Assembly: GCA_964503615.1 (NCBI GenBank)
Contig: CAZDBA010000189.1
Span: forward strand, 1 to 8,678
DNA from: CAZDBA01 sp964503615
GTDB taxonomy: Bacteria > Planctomycetota > Planctomycetia > Pirellulales > Pirellulaceae
DNA length: 8,678 nucleotides
Direction: 5' to 3'
Every line of letters begins with the position of its first letter. The first letter of the stretch is position 1. Positions 1-6,698 of the stretch are shown in pieces. Made by a program: the position numbers and the translations under genes. The notes beneath the pieces are model-generated. The model was given only the letters and a program-made list of their open reading frames with translations. It made no database searches and was not told the DNA's origin.

Positions 1-284
1 ACCATCTGCTGTCCAACAGATCGGCGACGAGCGTCTGGTCGGACTGCAAAGTTAAGAACATGCAATTGGTTCTTATGAAGTTCGTAAATCATAAATCCGA
101 CCACGCGCTCGTCGTACTCAGCAACCATGCCAATACAATTTCGCTGGCGAAGACACCTGATAAAGTCTTCTTCTGACCAGGGGTATTCAAAGCTGGTTTG
201 CTCAATTTGGAGCACTTCGGGCATGTCTCGGCGAATCATCCAGCGTATGTGGACGTTAACTTGAAATCCGTTTTCCGAATCCAT
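1..284 (-). CDS. rimI: RimI-like GNAT N-acetyltransferase (partial, 3' end beyond left edge)
   Basis: This is the N-terminal 94 residues of a GNAT acetyltransferase, read on the minus strand from ATG at 284-282 and cut by the window edge. RimI enzymes transfer acetyl from acetyl-CoA to the N-terminal alanine of ribosomal protein S18 in the cytoplasm. Visible family marks are the opening I-R-x-x-x-x-D-M-P-E-V-L-x-I-E (residues 13-28), the RimI signature Y-P-W-S-E-E-D-F (34-41), the central strand V-G-F-M-I-Y-E (62-68), and H-V-L-N-F-A-V-R-P (75-83) leading into the acetyl-CoA loop R-R-R-S-V-G-Q (86-92). The loop has Ser89 where the first glycine of R-x-x-G-x-G/A is usual. A clear AAAGGAAG ribosome binding site six bases upstream fixes the start. 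Another GNAT enzyme with a different substrate cannot be excluded, because the C-terminal half is missing. Confidence 0.8.
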   Translation of the reverse strand, partial: MDSENGFQVNVHIRWMIRRDMPEVLQIEQTSFEYPWSEEDFIRCLRQRNCIGMVAEYDERVVGFMIYELHKNQLHVLNFAVRPDARRRSVGQQM

Positions 285-290
285 TGACAA

Positions 291-298
291 CTTCCTTT
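291..298 (-). promoter_or_regulatory. Ribosome binding site of the rimI-like gene
   Basis: On the minus strand the sequence reads AAAGGAAG, followed by six bases and then ATG (284-282). It is one of the clearest Shine-Dalgarno matches in the window. It supports the first methionine over the in-frame Met at residue 16. Confidence 0.7.
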
Positions 299-377
299 GT
301 CAAAATGACATCAATCACAATTCAATTGTTTGTGCGTTTGTCACTGTGGTTTCCGTACCTTAATAAAGAGCCGCATT

Positions 378-394
378 CACTAAATCGTTTAGTG
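378..394. repeat. Short perfect inverted repeat (7-bp arms, 3-base loop)
   Basis: CACTAAA (378-384) and TTTAGTG (388-394) are exact reverse complements around TCG. The element lies 94-110 bases upstream of the rimI-like start, just downstream (on the minus strand) of the candidate -10 at 413-418. It could be a transcription-factor half-site pair or a small hairpin in the 5' leader. No T-run follows on either strand, so it does not look like a terminator. Confidence 0.5.
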
Positions 395-412
395 TTCTGT
401 GCGACGACGCCT

Positions 413-442
413 ACATTAAGGTTTGATCGGACATTCAATCAA
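413..442 (-). promoter_or_regulatory. Possible sigma-70-like promoter for the rimI-like gene
   Basis: On the minus strand TTGATT (442-437) and TAATGT (418-413) are separated by 18 bases, about 130 bases upstream of the rimI start. Each hexamer matches the consensus only partly. The region is AT-rich, so chance matches are easy. This is a weak candidate. Confidence 0.22.
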
Positions 443-646
443 CATCAATTCAGTGTGTTAAATCGAGGAATGTTAATAAAAAAAAGGCTCAAGTTTTCCT
501 CCAGAAGTGCCGATCGGGGTTGCACTCAAAATTCGGGAAATTGATTCACGAGAATGGTACGGACTTACTCGCTTACAAGCCAAATTTGTTTCCAAATTTT
601 CTATTTGCAATCGCCTTTGGATGCACTCTTAGCCCTTTTCTCGCTA

Positions 647-718
647 GCGATTTGAGCCTGTTTGGGGGCACGCTTGGCGATTCGACAAACAGGCTGGTTT
701 GTTTCAAGCTCAAAGCGC
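647..718 (+). repeat. Two-part stem-loop upstream of the glycosyltransferase
   Basis: An inner perfect 10-bp inverted repeat pairs AGCCTGTTTG (655-664) with CAAACAGGCT (686-695) around a 21-base loop. Directly outside it, GCGATTTG (647-654) pairs with CAAAGCGC (711-718) with one mismatch at A650, leaving bases 696-710 as a one-sided bulge. The outer arm can also pair as 647-657 with 708-718 (10 of 11), which would compete with the inner stem. The structure ends about 85 bases before the glycosyltransferase start. It may be a folded 5' leader or a DNA-level binding site. No known riboswitch or RNA family is recognised. Confidence 0.4.
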
Positions 719-802
719 AAAGGTTCGATATTAACGATTAAGTAGAGTTTCGCGACAAAGTCGTGCTTCCGGACTGCTGTTTTAGAGTGTTCGAGTCAAA
801 TT

Positions 803-2095
803 ATGTTATCAACTTCCCTTGTCGTAATCGGTTTTGTCGCAGTCGCGCTGAGCTGGGTTTATTGCGGTTTACAGATCGTTTTGCTGGTAGAGAATCGTCG
901 CTTTACCAGACAGCGAACCCGGCAAGAGGCTCCTGCGCCGGTCGAGTTCCCTCACGCTAATGTGTTCATTCCGTGCAAAGGGATGGAGCATCGACTGAGA
1001 GAAAATATCACAGCGTTCTTCCGCCAGGATCATCCCAACTTTGAACTTACATTTATTGTTGAAGCACAAGATGACGAGGCTGTGCCTATTCTTGAAAGCT
1101 TGATTTATGAAAATCGGTTCGTCTCCGCAAAAATCGTTGTTGCAGGGCGGTCTGAGAATACAGGGCAGAAAGTTCATAACTTGCGGGTTGCAACTGAGAA
1201 CATTGGACCGCTGACCGACATTCTTGCTTTTGCTGATTCGGATGCGATGCCTAACAAATCCTGGTTGAGATGGCTGACGTACAATCTGGGTACATCTGGC
1301 TTGGGCGCGAACACCGGCTATCGATGGATGGTGCCTCGGGATGGGAAGATCTGGACAAAGATCGGCTGCGCGATCAACAACTCGTTAGCTGCAATGATGG
1401 GACGTGGAAAGCATTTTTTGATCTGGGGCGGTGCTTGGGCAATACACCGAAAGGTATTTGAAGCATCTGGGATTCGTCAGGCGTGGAGTGGGGTTTTGAG
1501 CGACGATCTTGTGGCGAGCAGATCGCTTCATCGCTCTGGTTTGGAAGTTCGTTTTGAACCCAATTGTGTTTGTGAATCGCACGTTAACTATTCGTTTTCC
1601 AGCCTGTTTGAGTTTATGCGTCGTCAATTCGTCATCGGACGAAAGCACGCACCATGGTACTGGCGAACATCGGTCGTTATGGCAATTGCCAACCAAATTG
1701 CAATTTGGGGAGGGCTGCTGGGCGCAAGTTACGGGCTGGCAGCGGGGACCGCTTGGGGTGGTTGGTTGATGTTGTCTACTGTTCTGCTTTACGGGTTTTC
1801 AGTCGTGCGAGGTAAGATTCGAAGTCAAATTGGAAAAACATTTTATTCTGGTTGGAAGCAGGAGCGAGCGGCTCGGTGGCTGGATACCTGGGGGAGCCCG
1901 GTTGTGGGAATATATGTGTTGGTCGTTATGATCGCTTCCTTGTTTGGTAAAGAGATAAGCTGGCGAGGCATTCGTTACCGGATTGCTGATGGCGGTGACA
2001 TGCGCCTGATCGGAAGAGAGGTGGACCGTAGCTTGTGGCCACTGGCTGACGAAAAGAAAGCTGTGAGTCGGGTGAACCTGCGGAGAGCAGCATGA
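803..2095 (+). CDS. Membrane glycosyltransferase, GT2/GT21-like (HpnI/ceramide glucosyltransferase-type)
   Basis: A 430-residue inverting glycosyltransferase that should move a sugar from a nucleotide sugar, on the cytoplasmic face, to a membrane lipid. An N-terminal membrane helix (about 3-29) precedes the GT-A domain. Family marks are F-I-P-C-K-G (55-60), the first acidic motif E-A-Q-D-D-E (87-92), G-Q-K-V-H-N-L (121-127), the DxD-like A-D-S-D-A (144-148) and the catalytic-base region L-S-D-D-L (232-236). C-terminal membrane helices lie at about 290-312, 315-335 and 365-382, then W-R-G-I-R-Y-R (387-393). The classical (Q/R)xxRW motif is not seen; R-R-Q-F-V-I-G-R followed by P-W-Y-W (273-287) sits in its place. 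The best-known relative is HpnI, which adds GlcNAc to bacteriohopanetetrol, but the substrate here is unknown. The stop overlaps the next start (ATGA). The start has only a weak upstream GAG. Confidence 0.82.
   Translation: MLSTSLVVIGFVAVALSWVYCGLQIVLLVENRRFTRQRTRQEAPAPVEFPHANVFIPCKGMEHRLRENITAFFRQDHPNFELTFIVEAQDDEAVPILESLIYENRFVSAKIVVAGRSENTGQKVHNLRVATENIGPLTDILAFADSDAMPNKSWLRWLTYNLGTSGLGANTGYRWMVPRDGKIWTKIGCAINNSLAAMMGRGKHFLIWGGAWAIHRKVFEASGIRQAWSGVLSDDLVASRSLHRSGLEVRFEPNCVCESHVNYSFSSLFEFMRRQFVIGRKHAPWYWRTSVVMAIANQIAIWGGLLGASYGLAAGTAWGGWLMLSTVLLYGFSVVRGKIRSQIGKTFYSGWKQERAARWLDTWGSPVVGIYVLVVMIASLFGKEISWRGIRYRIADGGDMRLIGREVDRSLWPLADEKKAVSRVNLRRAA
2082..2087 (+). promoter_or_regulatory. Ribosome binding site of the radical SAM gene inside the glycosyltransferase end
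   Basis: GGAGAG lies within the last codons of the glycosyltransferase, four bases before the ATG at 2092. Together with the ATGA overlap it indicates translational coupling of the two genes. Confidence 0.55.
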
Positions 2096-3432
2096 ATATC
2101 GTACTTTGGGATACGCGTCGCAACGATGCGCAAAAAGATTTCGCTGGCGGTATGGGAGTAGGAATGCATCCCGGCACCGGTGGTCCGCGAGGAAAAGTCG
2201 TCCGGTTTATGTACTTGCGCGATAACCGCCCACCTGCGATGAATTTCGCCTACGTAGGTGCGATTCTTAAGGATTTGGGGCACAAGGTTACTTATGTTCT
2301 GGATGAGACTCCTGTTACCGATCTCTATGTCTTCAATCCCTCTTTGGTCACGCTGAAGTACGAATTGGAAGTCATTCAGAAAATTAACCAACAGATGCCC
2401 AATACAAAAGTCCTCGTGATTGGTCAGGTTGCGTTCGCAATTCCTGAATCGTTCGCGCATTTGAATGTGACTGTCGTGCGTGGAGAACCGGAACAGTTGA
2501 AATACAAACTGGATGACGTTCTGCATAGCGATGCACCGGTCTTTGAAGTTGGAAGTGTTGCCGATTTGGACGATCTGCCTCGGCCCGATTGGTCGTTGTT
2601 TGATCATCGAAAATTCAAGATCAAGTATGACTTTTGGCGTTTTCCCACAGCGATGATTCAGCAAAGTCGTGGGTGTACGTTTAAATGCAATTACTGTCCT
2701 TATATTATCGTAGAAAGCAAAACTCGTTTTCGCGATCCCGAAGCAGTTGTTGATGAGATTCGGTACGGGATGGATCGTTATGGCTTCAAATCTTTTAAGT
2801 TCCGTGATCCGCTGTTTGGGTTGAACAGGAAAAAGGCGTTGGCGGTTGCCGAAGGAATTCGCAAGCTAAACCGGAACGTTCAGTTCTCAATCGAGACGAG
2901 GATTGACCTGATGAAAGACGAAACTCTGGTCGCTTTGAGAGATGCAGGTTTAACGAGTATCACAGTTGGTATCGAAACACCGAACGAGGAGACGCTCAAA
3001 CGATATCATCGTGTAGCGATTAAAGATGATCGACAACGGGATTTCGTTGTGCGGTGTCGTGAACTGGGAATCCGGACTGTAGCCGGATTCATGATCGGTT
3101 TTCCTGAAGACACTGAGAAGAGCATTTATAGCGTGTTAAACTATGCGAGAAAGGTGAATCCTACGTTTGCGAATTTCAACATCGTTACACCTTATCCGGG
3201 TACGCCTTTTTATGATCAAGTCAAAGATCAGATCGACGATTTTGACTATACGAATTACAGCGTGTATCAACCTGTGATGAAGTACAAAAATTTGACTTCG
3301 CAGCAGGTGGCCGAACTACACGCAAAGTGCTTTGAGAAATTCTACTTCCGTTCTCGCTACTTTAAAGAGAATGGAAAGCTGCTATGGCCTCAGTTGGGTC
3401 GGAGGAGTGAACGTCAGAGAGCGGCCGCGTGA
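2092..3432 (+). CDS. B12-binding-type radical SAM protein, HpnJ-like
   Basis: A 446-residue radical SAM enzyme. Residues about 30-150 look like the Rossmann-like B12-binding domain of the BchE/HpnJ group, with R-P-P-A-M-N-F-A-Y-V-G-A-I-L (46-59) and G-E-P-E (131-134); no DxHxxG cobalamin-ligand motif is visible. The linker D-L-P-R-P-D-W (161-167) is typical. The [4Fe-4S] cluster motif is C195-x3-C199-x2-C202 within S-R-G-C-T-F-K-C-N-Y-C-P. The barrel shows F-R-D-P-L-F-G-L-N (237-245), S-I-E-T-R (266-270), S-I-T-V-G-I-E-T (289-296), G-F-M-I-G-F-P-E-D-T (332-341) and T-P-Y-P-G-T-P (366-372). It starts on the ATG of the ATGA overlap with the glycosyltransferase, so it probably alters the same glycan or lipid product. 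HpnJ contracts the sugar ring of glucosaminyl-bacteriohopanetetrol to a cyclitol ether. Whether this protein does that is unproven, because HpnK and other hpn genes are absent from view. Confidence 0.8.
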   Translation: MNIVLWDTRRNDAQKDFAGGMGVGMHPGTGGPRGKVVRFMYLRDNRPPAMNFAYVGAILKDLGHKVTYVLDETPVTDLYVFNPSLVTLKYELEVIQKINQQMPNTKVLVIGQVAFAIPESFAHLNVTVVRGEPEQLKYKLDDVLHSDAPVFEVGSVADLDDLPRPDWSLFDHRKFKIKYDFWRFPTAMIQQSRGCTFKCNYCPYIIVESKTRFRDPEAVVDEIRYGMDRYGFKSFKFRDPLFGLNRKKALAVAEGIRKLNRNVQFSIETRIDLMKDETLVALRDAGLTSITVGIETPNEETLKRYHRVAIKDDRQRDFVVRCRELGIRTVAGFMIGFPEDTEKSIYSVLNYARKVNPTFANFNIVTPYPGTPFYDQVKDQIDDFDYTNYSVYQPVMKYKNLTSQQVAELHAKCFEKFYFRSRYFKENGKLLWPQLGRRSERQRAAA

Positions 3433-3444
3433 CGCAATAGCCTG

Positions 3445-3463
3445 AGGCGGATCCGCTGTTTTA
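3445..3463. terminator. Weak hairpin in the convergent gap, possible terminator
   Basis: The 45-base gap between two converging genes contains the perfect 10-bp palindrome GCGGATCCGC (3447-3456), followed on the plus strand by G and TTTT (3459-3462). The usable stem is only three or four pairs around a GATC loop, so termination strength is doubtful. On the minus strand there is no T-run. Confidence 0.25.
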
Positions 3464-3477
3464 TCGCTTGCCGTTGA

Positions 3478-5004
3478 CTACAGAGTCTTACGTAATTTTT
3501 CGCAAAACGCTTTGATAAACGTAAGGCTTGGATTGGCTGCAACTATTTTGCCAGTCGGGTCAACTATCAGCGTAGCTGGCATCCATCTTGCGGGGTACGC
3601 TTCGAAATACACCGAAGTTTGGTCTACGTCTTGAACGAACGTGTAATCAAAACCTTGGTTAATTTCACTGTATTTTTCGAGGTACTCGTTTGAAGATGAG
3701 ATAGACACAATGATGATCTCCAACTTTCGGTTTTGTGTGATTCTTTGCAAACCTCGCAATGTGTGGACCAGTGTCAGCGACTTTTCTGAGTCTTGAACGA
3801 ACACGATGAAAGCATATTCCTTTCTTGTGTGATCAGGGAATTCAATAACCTGACCTTGGGTGTTCATTCTCTTTATGGTTTGCTGCAAAACTATTTTTAT
3901 TTTCGTGTAATCCTTGTCTTCACCAATACGTTCGAGAATTTTTTCTGCTACGTAATTGACTTCGTCGAAATTTCTTTTCAATTCTAAACCGTCGACGATT
4001 GTCATAAAAATGACCGCAACAGAAGCAGACATTGTGTATTCTTCAGCTAGAAAAGCATCGACATTTCGGAGCAAGTCTTCTGTCTGAGCCTGACTAAGAA
4101 CTTTTCTTATATTGCCATTAATGTCGGCAATTTTGTGTTTGGCCAACAGCAGGCGGCCTTCGAAATCGTAGCCGGCCTTACGTATGGTCTCATCGTCACT
4201 GTTTCGACAATGCGAGTTGAGTATTTCGTAAAACCTTTTGACCTCTGTAGTTGTTCCTTGGGCTATGAATGGAACGAAAAGGGCATACATCGCACCAACT
4301 ACCAACTTGTCTTTAGGGTAGAGCTGCAAAACTCTCGACATTTTCTCCGCAGCCAGGTTCACCTCTTCAGCTTGGCTTTTCGGCGAGAAAGCTCGGAGCA
4401 TATGTGTAGAGCAAAGCGTCAAATTTGCTGATCTGACTACCTCTTTGCTTGGGTCATTGAGGAGACGTTTTGACATTTCTTCGAGAGTAGTCAGTGTTTC
4501 AGTGCCTTCAATGTTGCTGTTAATGTCTAATAAGTGCAAAGACATAAGTGTTGCAAGGGCGGAGATTTTGACATCTTGCTGTTCAGCGTCGTTTAGTTCG
4601 GACGAGCGACGTTCCAGTTCCTGAAAGACCTTTCCCCGGTTTCTCAAAACCTCGTAGGCAACCATTTGGGAGGAATTGGGGTTTACGAGATTTGTTTTTA
4701 CGTATTTGAGCATGTCCTCAGTTGTACCGTTCTTGAGAACACCATCAGCCGTTTCCAGTGCAAGTGCCAGTTCGAGTTCGGATTCGAGCTCGACCTGTGC
4801 TTTGTCAGTCGAACCAGGTGTTTCATCACGTTTGTTTTCCAAAAAAAGCAATAGAACGACTGTCGTAACGACGATCAAGCACACGATTGCAGCCAATAAC
4901 TTCTGAGTGAAGTACGGGTCCTTCTTTTTCTTTCGCCGCTTACGCATAGGCGCCTGGGTTTGAGCAGGCGGGGTGCTTTTTTGGGATGGGAGTTCTTTAG
5001 ACAT
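3478..5004 (-). CDS. Membrane-anchored protein with a cysteine-lacking redoxin-like C-terminal domain (paralog 2)
   Basis: A 508-residue protein of unrecognised function. It has a Pro/Gln-rich start, a strongly basic stretch (R-K-R-R-K-K-K-K, 21-28) and one membrane helix (about 36-55); by the positive-inside rule the rest should lie outside the cytoplasm. Residues about 66-380 are predicted helical and TPR-like, for example A-E-K-M-S-R-V-L-Q-L-Y-P (219-230). Residues about 387-508 resemble a TlpA/AhpC-type thioredoxin fold: strand A-F-I-V-F-V (398-403), helix, strand L-E-I-I-I-V-S (428-434), then M-P-A-T-L-I-V-D-P-T-G-K-I-V (475-488) with P476 in the cis-proline position. The CxxC site is replaced by Q-D-S-E-K-S (404-409), so disulfide exchange is unlikely. 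It lies 72 bases downstream of a homologous gene, probably in one transcript. The ribosome binding site is weak (GTGGA, about ten bases from ATG). Confidence 0.75.
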   Translation of the reverse strand: MSKELPSQKSTPPAQTQAPMRKRRKKKKDPYFTQKLLAAIVCLIVVTTVVLLLFLENKRDETPGSTDKAQVELESELELALALETADGVLKNGTTEDMLKYVKTNLVNPNSSQMVAYEVLRNRGKVFQELERRSSELNDAEQQDVKISALATLMSLHLLDINSNIEGTETLTTLEEMSKRLLNDPSKEVVRSANLTLCSTHMLRAFSPKSQAEEVNLAAEKMSRVLQLYPKDKLVVGAMYALFVPFIAQGTTTEVKRFYEILNSHCRNSDDETIRKAGYDFEGRLLLAKHKIADINGNIRKVLSQAQTEDLLRNVDAFLAEEYTMSASVAVIFMTIVDGLELKRNFDEVNYVAEKILERIGEDKDYTKIKIVLQQTIKRMNTQGQVIEFPDHTRKEYAFIVFVQDSEKSLTLVHTLRGLQRITQNRKLEIIIVSISSSNEYLEKYSEINQGFDYTFVQDVDQTSVYFEAYPARWMPATLIVDPTGKIVAANPSLTFIKAFCEKLRKTL

Positions 5005-5076
5005 GGGTGCATTTCCACTTGAGCCAATTGTTCAAGAAGTTTTTGAGGTGTAGCGGTTTCGAATTCTATTTCAGCG
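5005..5076 (-). other. Spacer between the two redoxin-like paralogs
   Basis: 72 bases with no gene and no T-run terminator. It includes a small interrupted inverted repeat, CTTGA (5018-5022) with TCAAG (5032-5036), close to the start of the downstream paralog. No strong promoter is visible, which fits co-transcription of the two paralogs. Confidence 0.4.
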
Positions 5077-6579
5077 TCAAGGATTCAATCCAACTTTAAA
5101 AATCAGCGACTCGGTCCTTGGTTTGACTTCTGATCGATTTCGGGTCGTCTCGACTAGTTTTTGCTCGCCATCCAGGAAAAGGAAAGTTGGGCGCTCCACG
5201 GGGAATGATTGTGTGATCGAGGAATCCATATTTGGATCAGGAACAAAGATATAGCTCGTAGATTCCTCTATAATATTTACTAATGCTCTCGCGTCTGTGT
5301 TTATCAACACAACAATTATTCGAAGCCCTCGCCTGTTTCTGAAGCTTTCCAACTCCTTAAGCGTAACGATATATTTTGCAAAATCTGGGTCATGCTCACT
5401 TAGGAATACGGCGAGTGTTGGTTTTCCATCAAAGTAAGAAGGTTTGTAGATTTTTCCAGCGTGGTCGTGGAAGTCCAGCAGGATCTTTTTCTCGTAGGCG
5501 TTGCATCGGACGAGGCCGTTGTTTGCAAGTTCGGCGATCTGTTCTGAGTAATGTCCTGTCGCACCTTGAGCCGATTCCTTGATCTTCGTATAGCCATCAA
5601 TGGCTAAATCGAACGCCAGTTTGTCTTCCAAAACGCCACAACTCTTGAGCAAACGATTCCAAAGCACTGGATTGCTCATCTCCTCGTTCAATATCTTAAC
5701 AATGACCGCGTGCAATTCTTTATTGGCAATTTTGCTTGGTTCGAAACTTTTCTCCAGTTCACCAAGTCGATAGTTTTCTGCGACTAATTCAGATTTACAG
5801 GCAAATCCAACTTCACGAATCTTGGCGTTCGAGTTGGTCAAGTATCTATCTGAAATCAATTTTAGCGCCGTCAGATAAGCTTTGCGGCGAGCCCGTCCGC
5901 GTTTCAAAAACACAGTCATTTTTCGAATCCGCAAAGCAAGCTCTATATCATTGGGATGATCTTCAAGGACTTTTCCAAGCTTTTCCGATAGAAGTCTGTC
6001 GTCCAATTCTGCGTTTTCGTCACGCAACGCGTCCAGCATTGGGAGTAGAAGGTTCGCAATCGCCAACTCAATTTGCAACTCTTCATTCGGTGTGTCCTGG
6101 CTGGTCTCGAGGGTTTTCACGAGTTCGTCGTAGTATTTCGTCCTGCCCGATTTCTGATCGACCGCGTGAGACTCTAATAAAAGAATCAGCTTTATCCTAT
6201 TTTTAATACCCCAAGCTGATTCCGAGTCTGTCTTGGCGAGTTGAATAAATCGCTCGTTAACCAGAACTCGTCGCTCAAGATTTTCAATTTTGAGTGGAAA
6301 GCTCGTCGCGGGTGCATTGTATTCTCTCTCCATCGTCTGGAGCACGTTTTTGATCTTTGGTAAATCGTTTGAAGTAAGAAGATCGTCGAAGGTCTCTTGT
6401 TTAGGGACCTCTTTCTCTTTAGACGTCTCATTGTGGACCTTAGCTCGATCTACAAGCCAAGTGATCAACACCAAGCCAACGAAGACCGACAGAAAGATCC
6501 AAAGCCCCTTCTTGGACTCTTTCGTTTCACCAATCTTCGGCGAGCGTTTTGATTTTTTTGAACGGGAACGAGATGACAC
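5077..6579 (-). CDS. Membrane-anchored protein with a cysteine-free redoxin-like C-terminal domain (paralog 1)
   Basis: A 500-residue protein built like the next gene downstream. A basic, Ser-rich N-terminus (R-S-R-S-K-K-S-K-R, 4-12) is followed by one membrane helix (about 25-44), so the bulk is probably extracytoplasmic. Residues about 60-360 are helical. They align with the paralog, for example S-E-K-L-G-K-V-L-E-D-H-P (198-209) and I-R-E-V-G-F (254-259). Residues about 366-498 resemble a TlpA-like fold: L-D-F-H-D-H-A-G-K (368-376), Y-F-D-G-K-P-T-L-A-V-F-L (382-393), L-R-I-I-V-V-L-I (419-426) and R-P-T-F-L-F-L-D-G (463-471), with P464 as the likely cis-proline. The active site reads S-E-H-D-P-D, and the whole domain has no cysteine (the protein's three are C261, C314 and C359). 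The start is GTG, supported by AGGA at good spacing. Function is unknown; a peptide- or protein-binding role is an inference. Confidence 0.75.
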   Translation of the reverse strand: MSSRSRSKKSKRSPKIGETKESKKGLWIFLSVFVGLVLITWLVDRAKVHNETSKEKEVPKQETFDDLLTSNDLPKIKNVLQTMEREYNAPATSFPLKIENLERRVLVNERFIQLAKTDSESAWGIKNRIKLILLLESHAVDQKSGRTKYYDELVKTLETSQDTPNEELQIELAIANLLLPMLDALRDENAELDDRLLSEKLGKVLEDHPNDIELALRIRKMTVFLKRGRARRKAYLTALKLISDRYLTNSNAKIREVGFACKSELVAENYRLGELEKSFEPSKIANKELHAVIVKILNEEMSNPVLWNRLLKSCGVLEDKLAFDLAIDGYTKIKESAQGATGHYSEQIAELANNGLVRCNAYEKKILLDFHDHAGKIYKPSYFDGKPTLAVFLSEHDPDFAKYIVTLKELESFRNRRGLRIIVVLINTDARALVNIIEESTSYIFVPDPNMDSSITQSFPVERPTFLFLDGEQKLVETTRNRSEVKPRTESLIFKVGLNP

Positions 6580-6585
6580 GATTTT

Positions 6586-6589
6586 TCCT
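6586..6589 (-). promoter_or_regulatory. Ribosome binding site selecting a GTG start
   Basis: AGGA on the minus strand lies six bases upstream of the GTG at 6579-6577. It supports this non-ATG start for the upstream redoxin-like paralog. The basic, pre-membrane N-terminus that follows also fits. Confidence 0.55.
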
Positions 6590-6671
6590 GATTGTTTTTC
6601 TAGTCGACTTGGATGAAAAATGTAAACGGATCAAGTTAGCGAACTTCAAGAACAGATGAGGCGCGTCGTCC

Positions 6672-6698
6672 ATTATAAATGTGACTTGGAAGTTTCAA
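6672..6698 (-). promoter_or_regulatory. Sigma-70-like promoter for the redoxin-like paralog pair
   Basis: On the minus strand TTGAAA (6698-6693, five of six consensus bases) and a perfect TATAAT (6677-6672) are separated by 15 bases, shorter than the optimal 17. Transcription would start near 6665 and give a leader of about 85 bases before the GTG start. This is the best promoter match I see in the window. Confidence 0.5.

Larger units (their letters stand above)
285..802. other. Non-coding divergent region between the rimI-like gene and the glycosyltransferase
   Basis: About 520 bases without a convincing gene. The open frames here start at TTG, GTG or similar codons without ribosome binding sites, and their translations show no recognisable domain. 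The region is AT-rich near 300-500, with an A-run at about 477-486. It contains a compact palindrome (378-394) and a longer two-part stem (647-718). It should hold promoters for both flanking divergent genes. I find a weak candidate only on the minus strand and no convincing -35/-10 pair for the glycosyltransferase. Confidence 0.6.

Noticed and set aside
284..544. 86-residue plus-strand frame just right of the rimI-like gene
   Set aside because: It starts at TTG within the minus-strand start region, has unstructured composition and has no ribosome binding site.
722..729. GGTTCGAT, resembling a tRNA T-loop
   Set aside because: The flanking bases do not form a T-stem and there is no acceptor or anticodon arm around it.
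520..741. 73-residue frame with a hydrophobic stretch upstream of the glycosyltransferase
   Set aside because: It begins with TTG directly after a G-run with no usable spacing, shows no known domain and runs through the stem-loop at 647-718.
1975..2664. 229-residue minus-strand frame across the glycosyltransferase/radical SAM junction
   Set aside because: It is antisense to two well-supported genes with clear motifs and shows no recognisable domain.
3421..3456. NotI-like GCGGCCGC and BamHI GGATCC sites close together, suggesting a cloning scar
   Set aside because: The first encodes the natural alanine-rich end of the radical SAM protein and the second is the core of a natural palindrome. 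No vector sequence is seen, and both neighbouring genes end normally.
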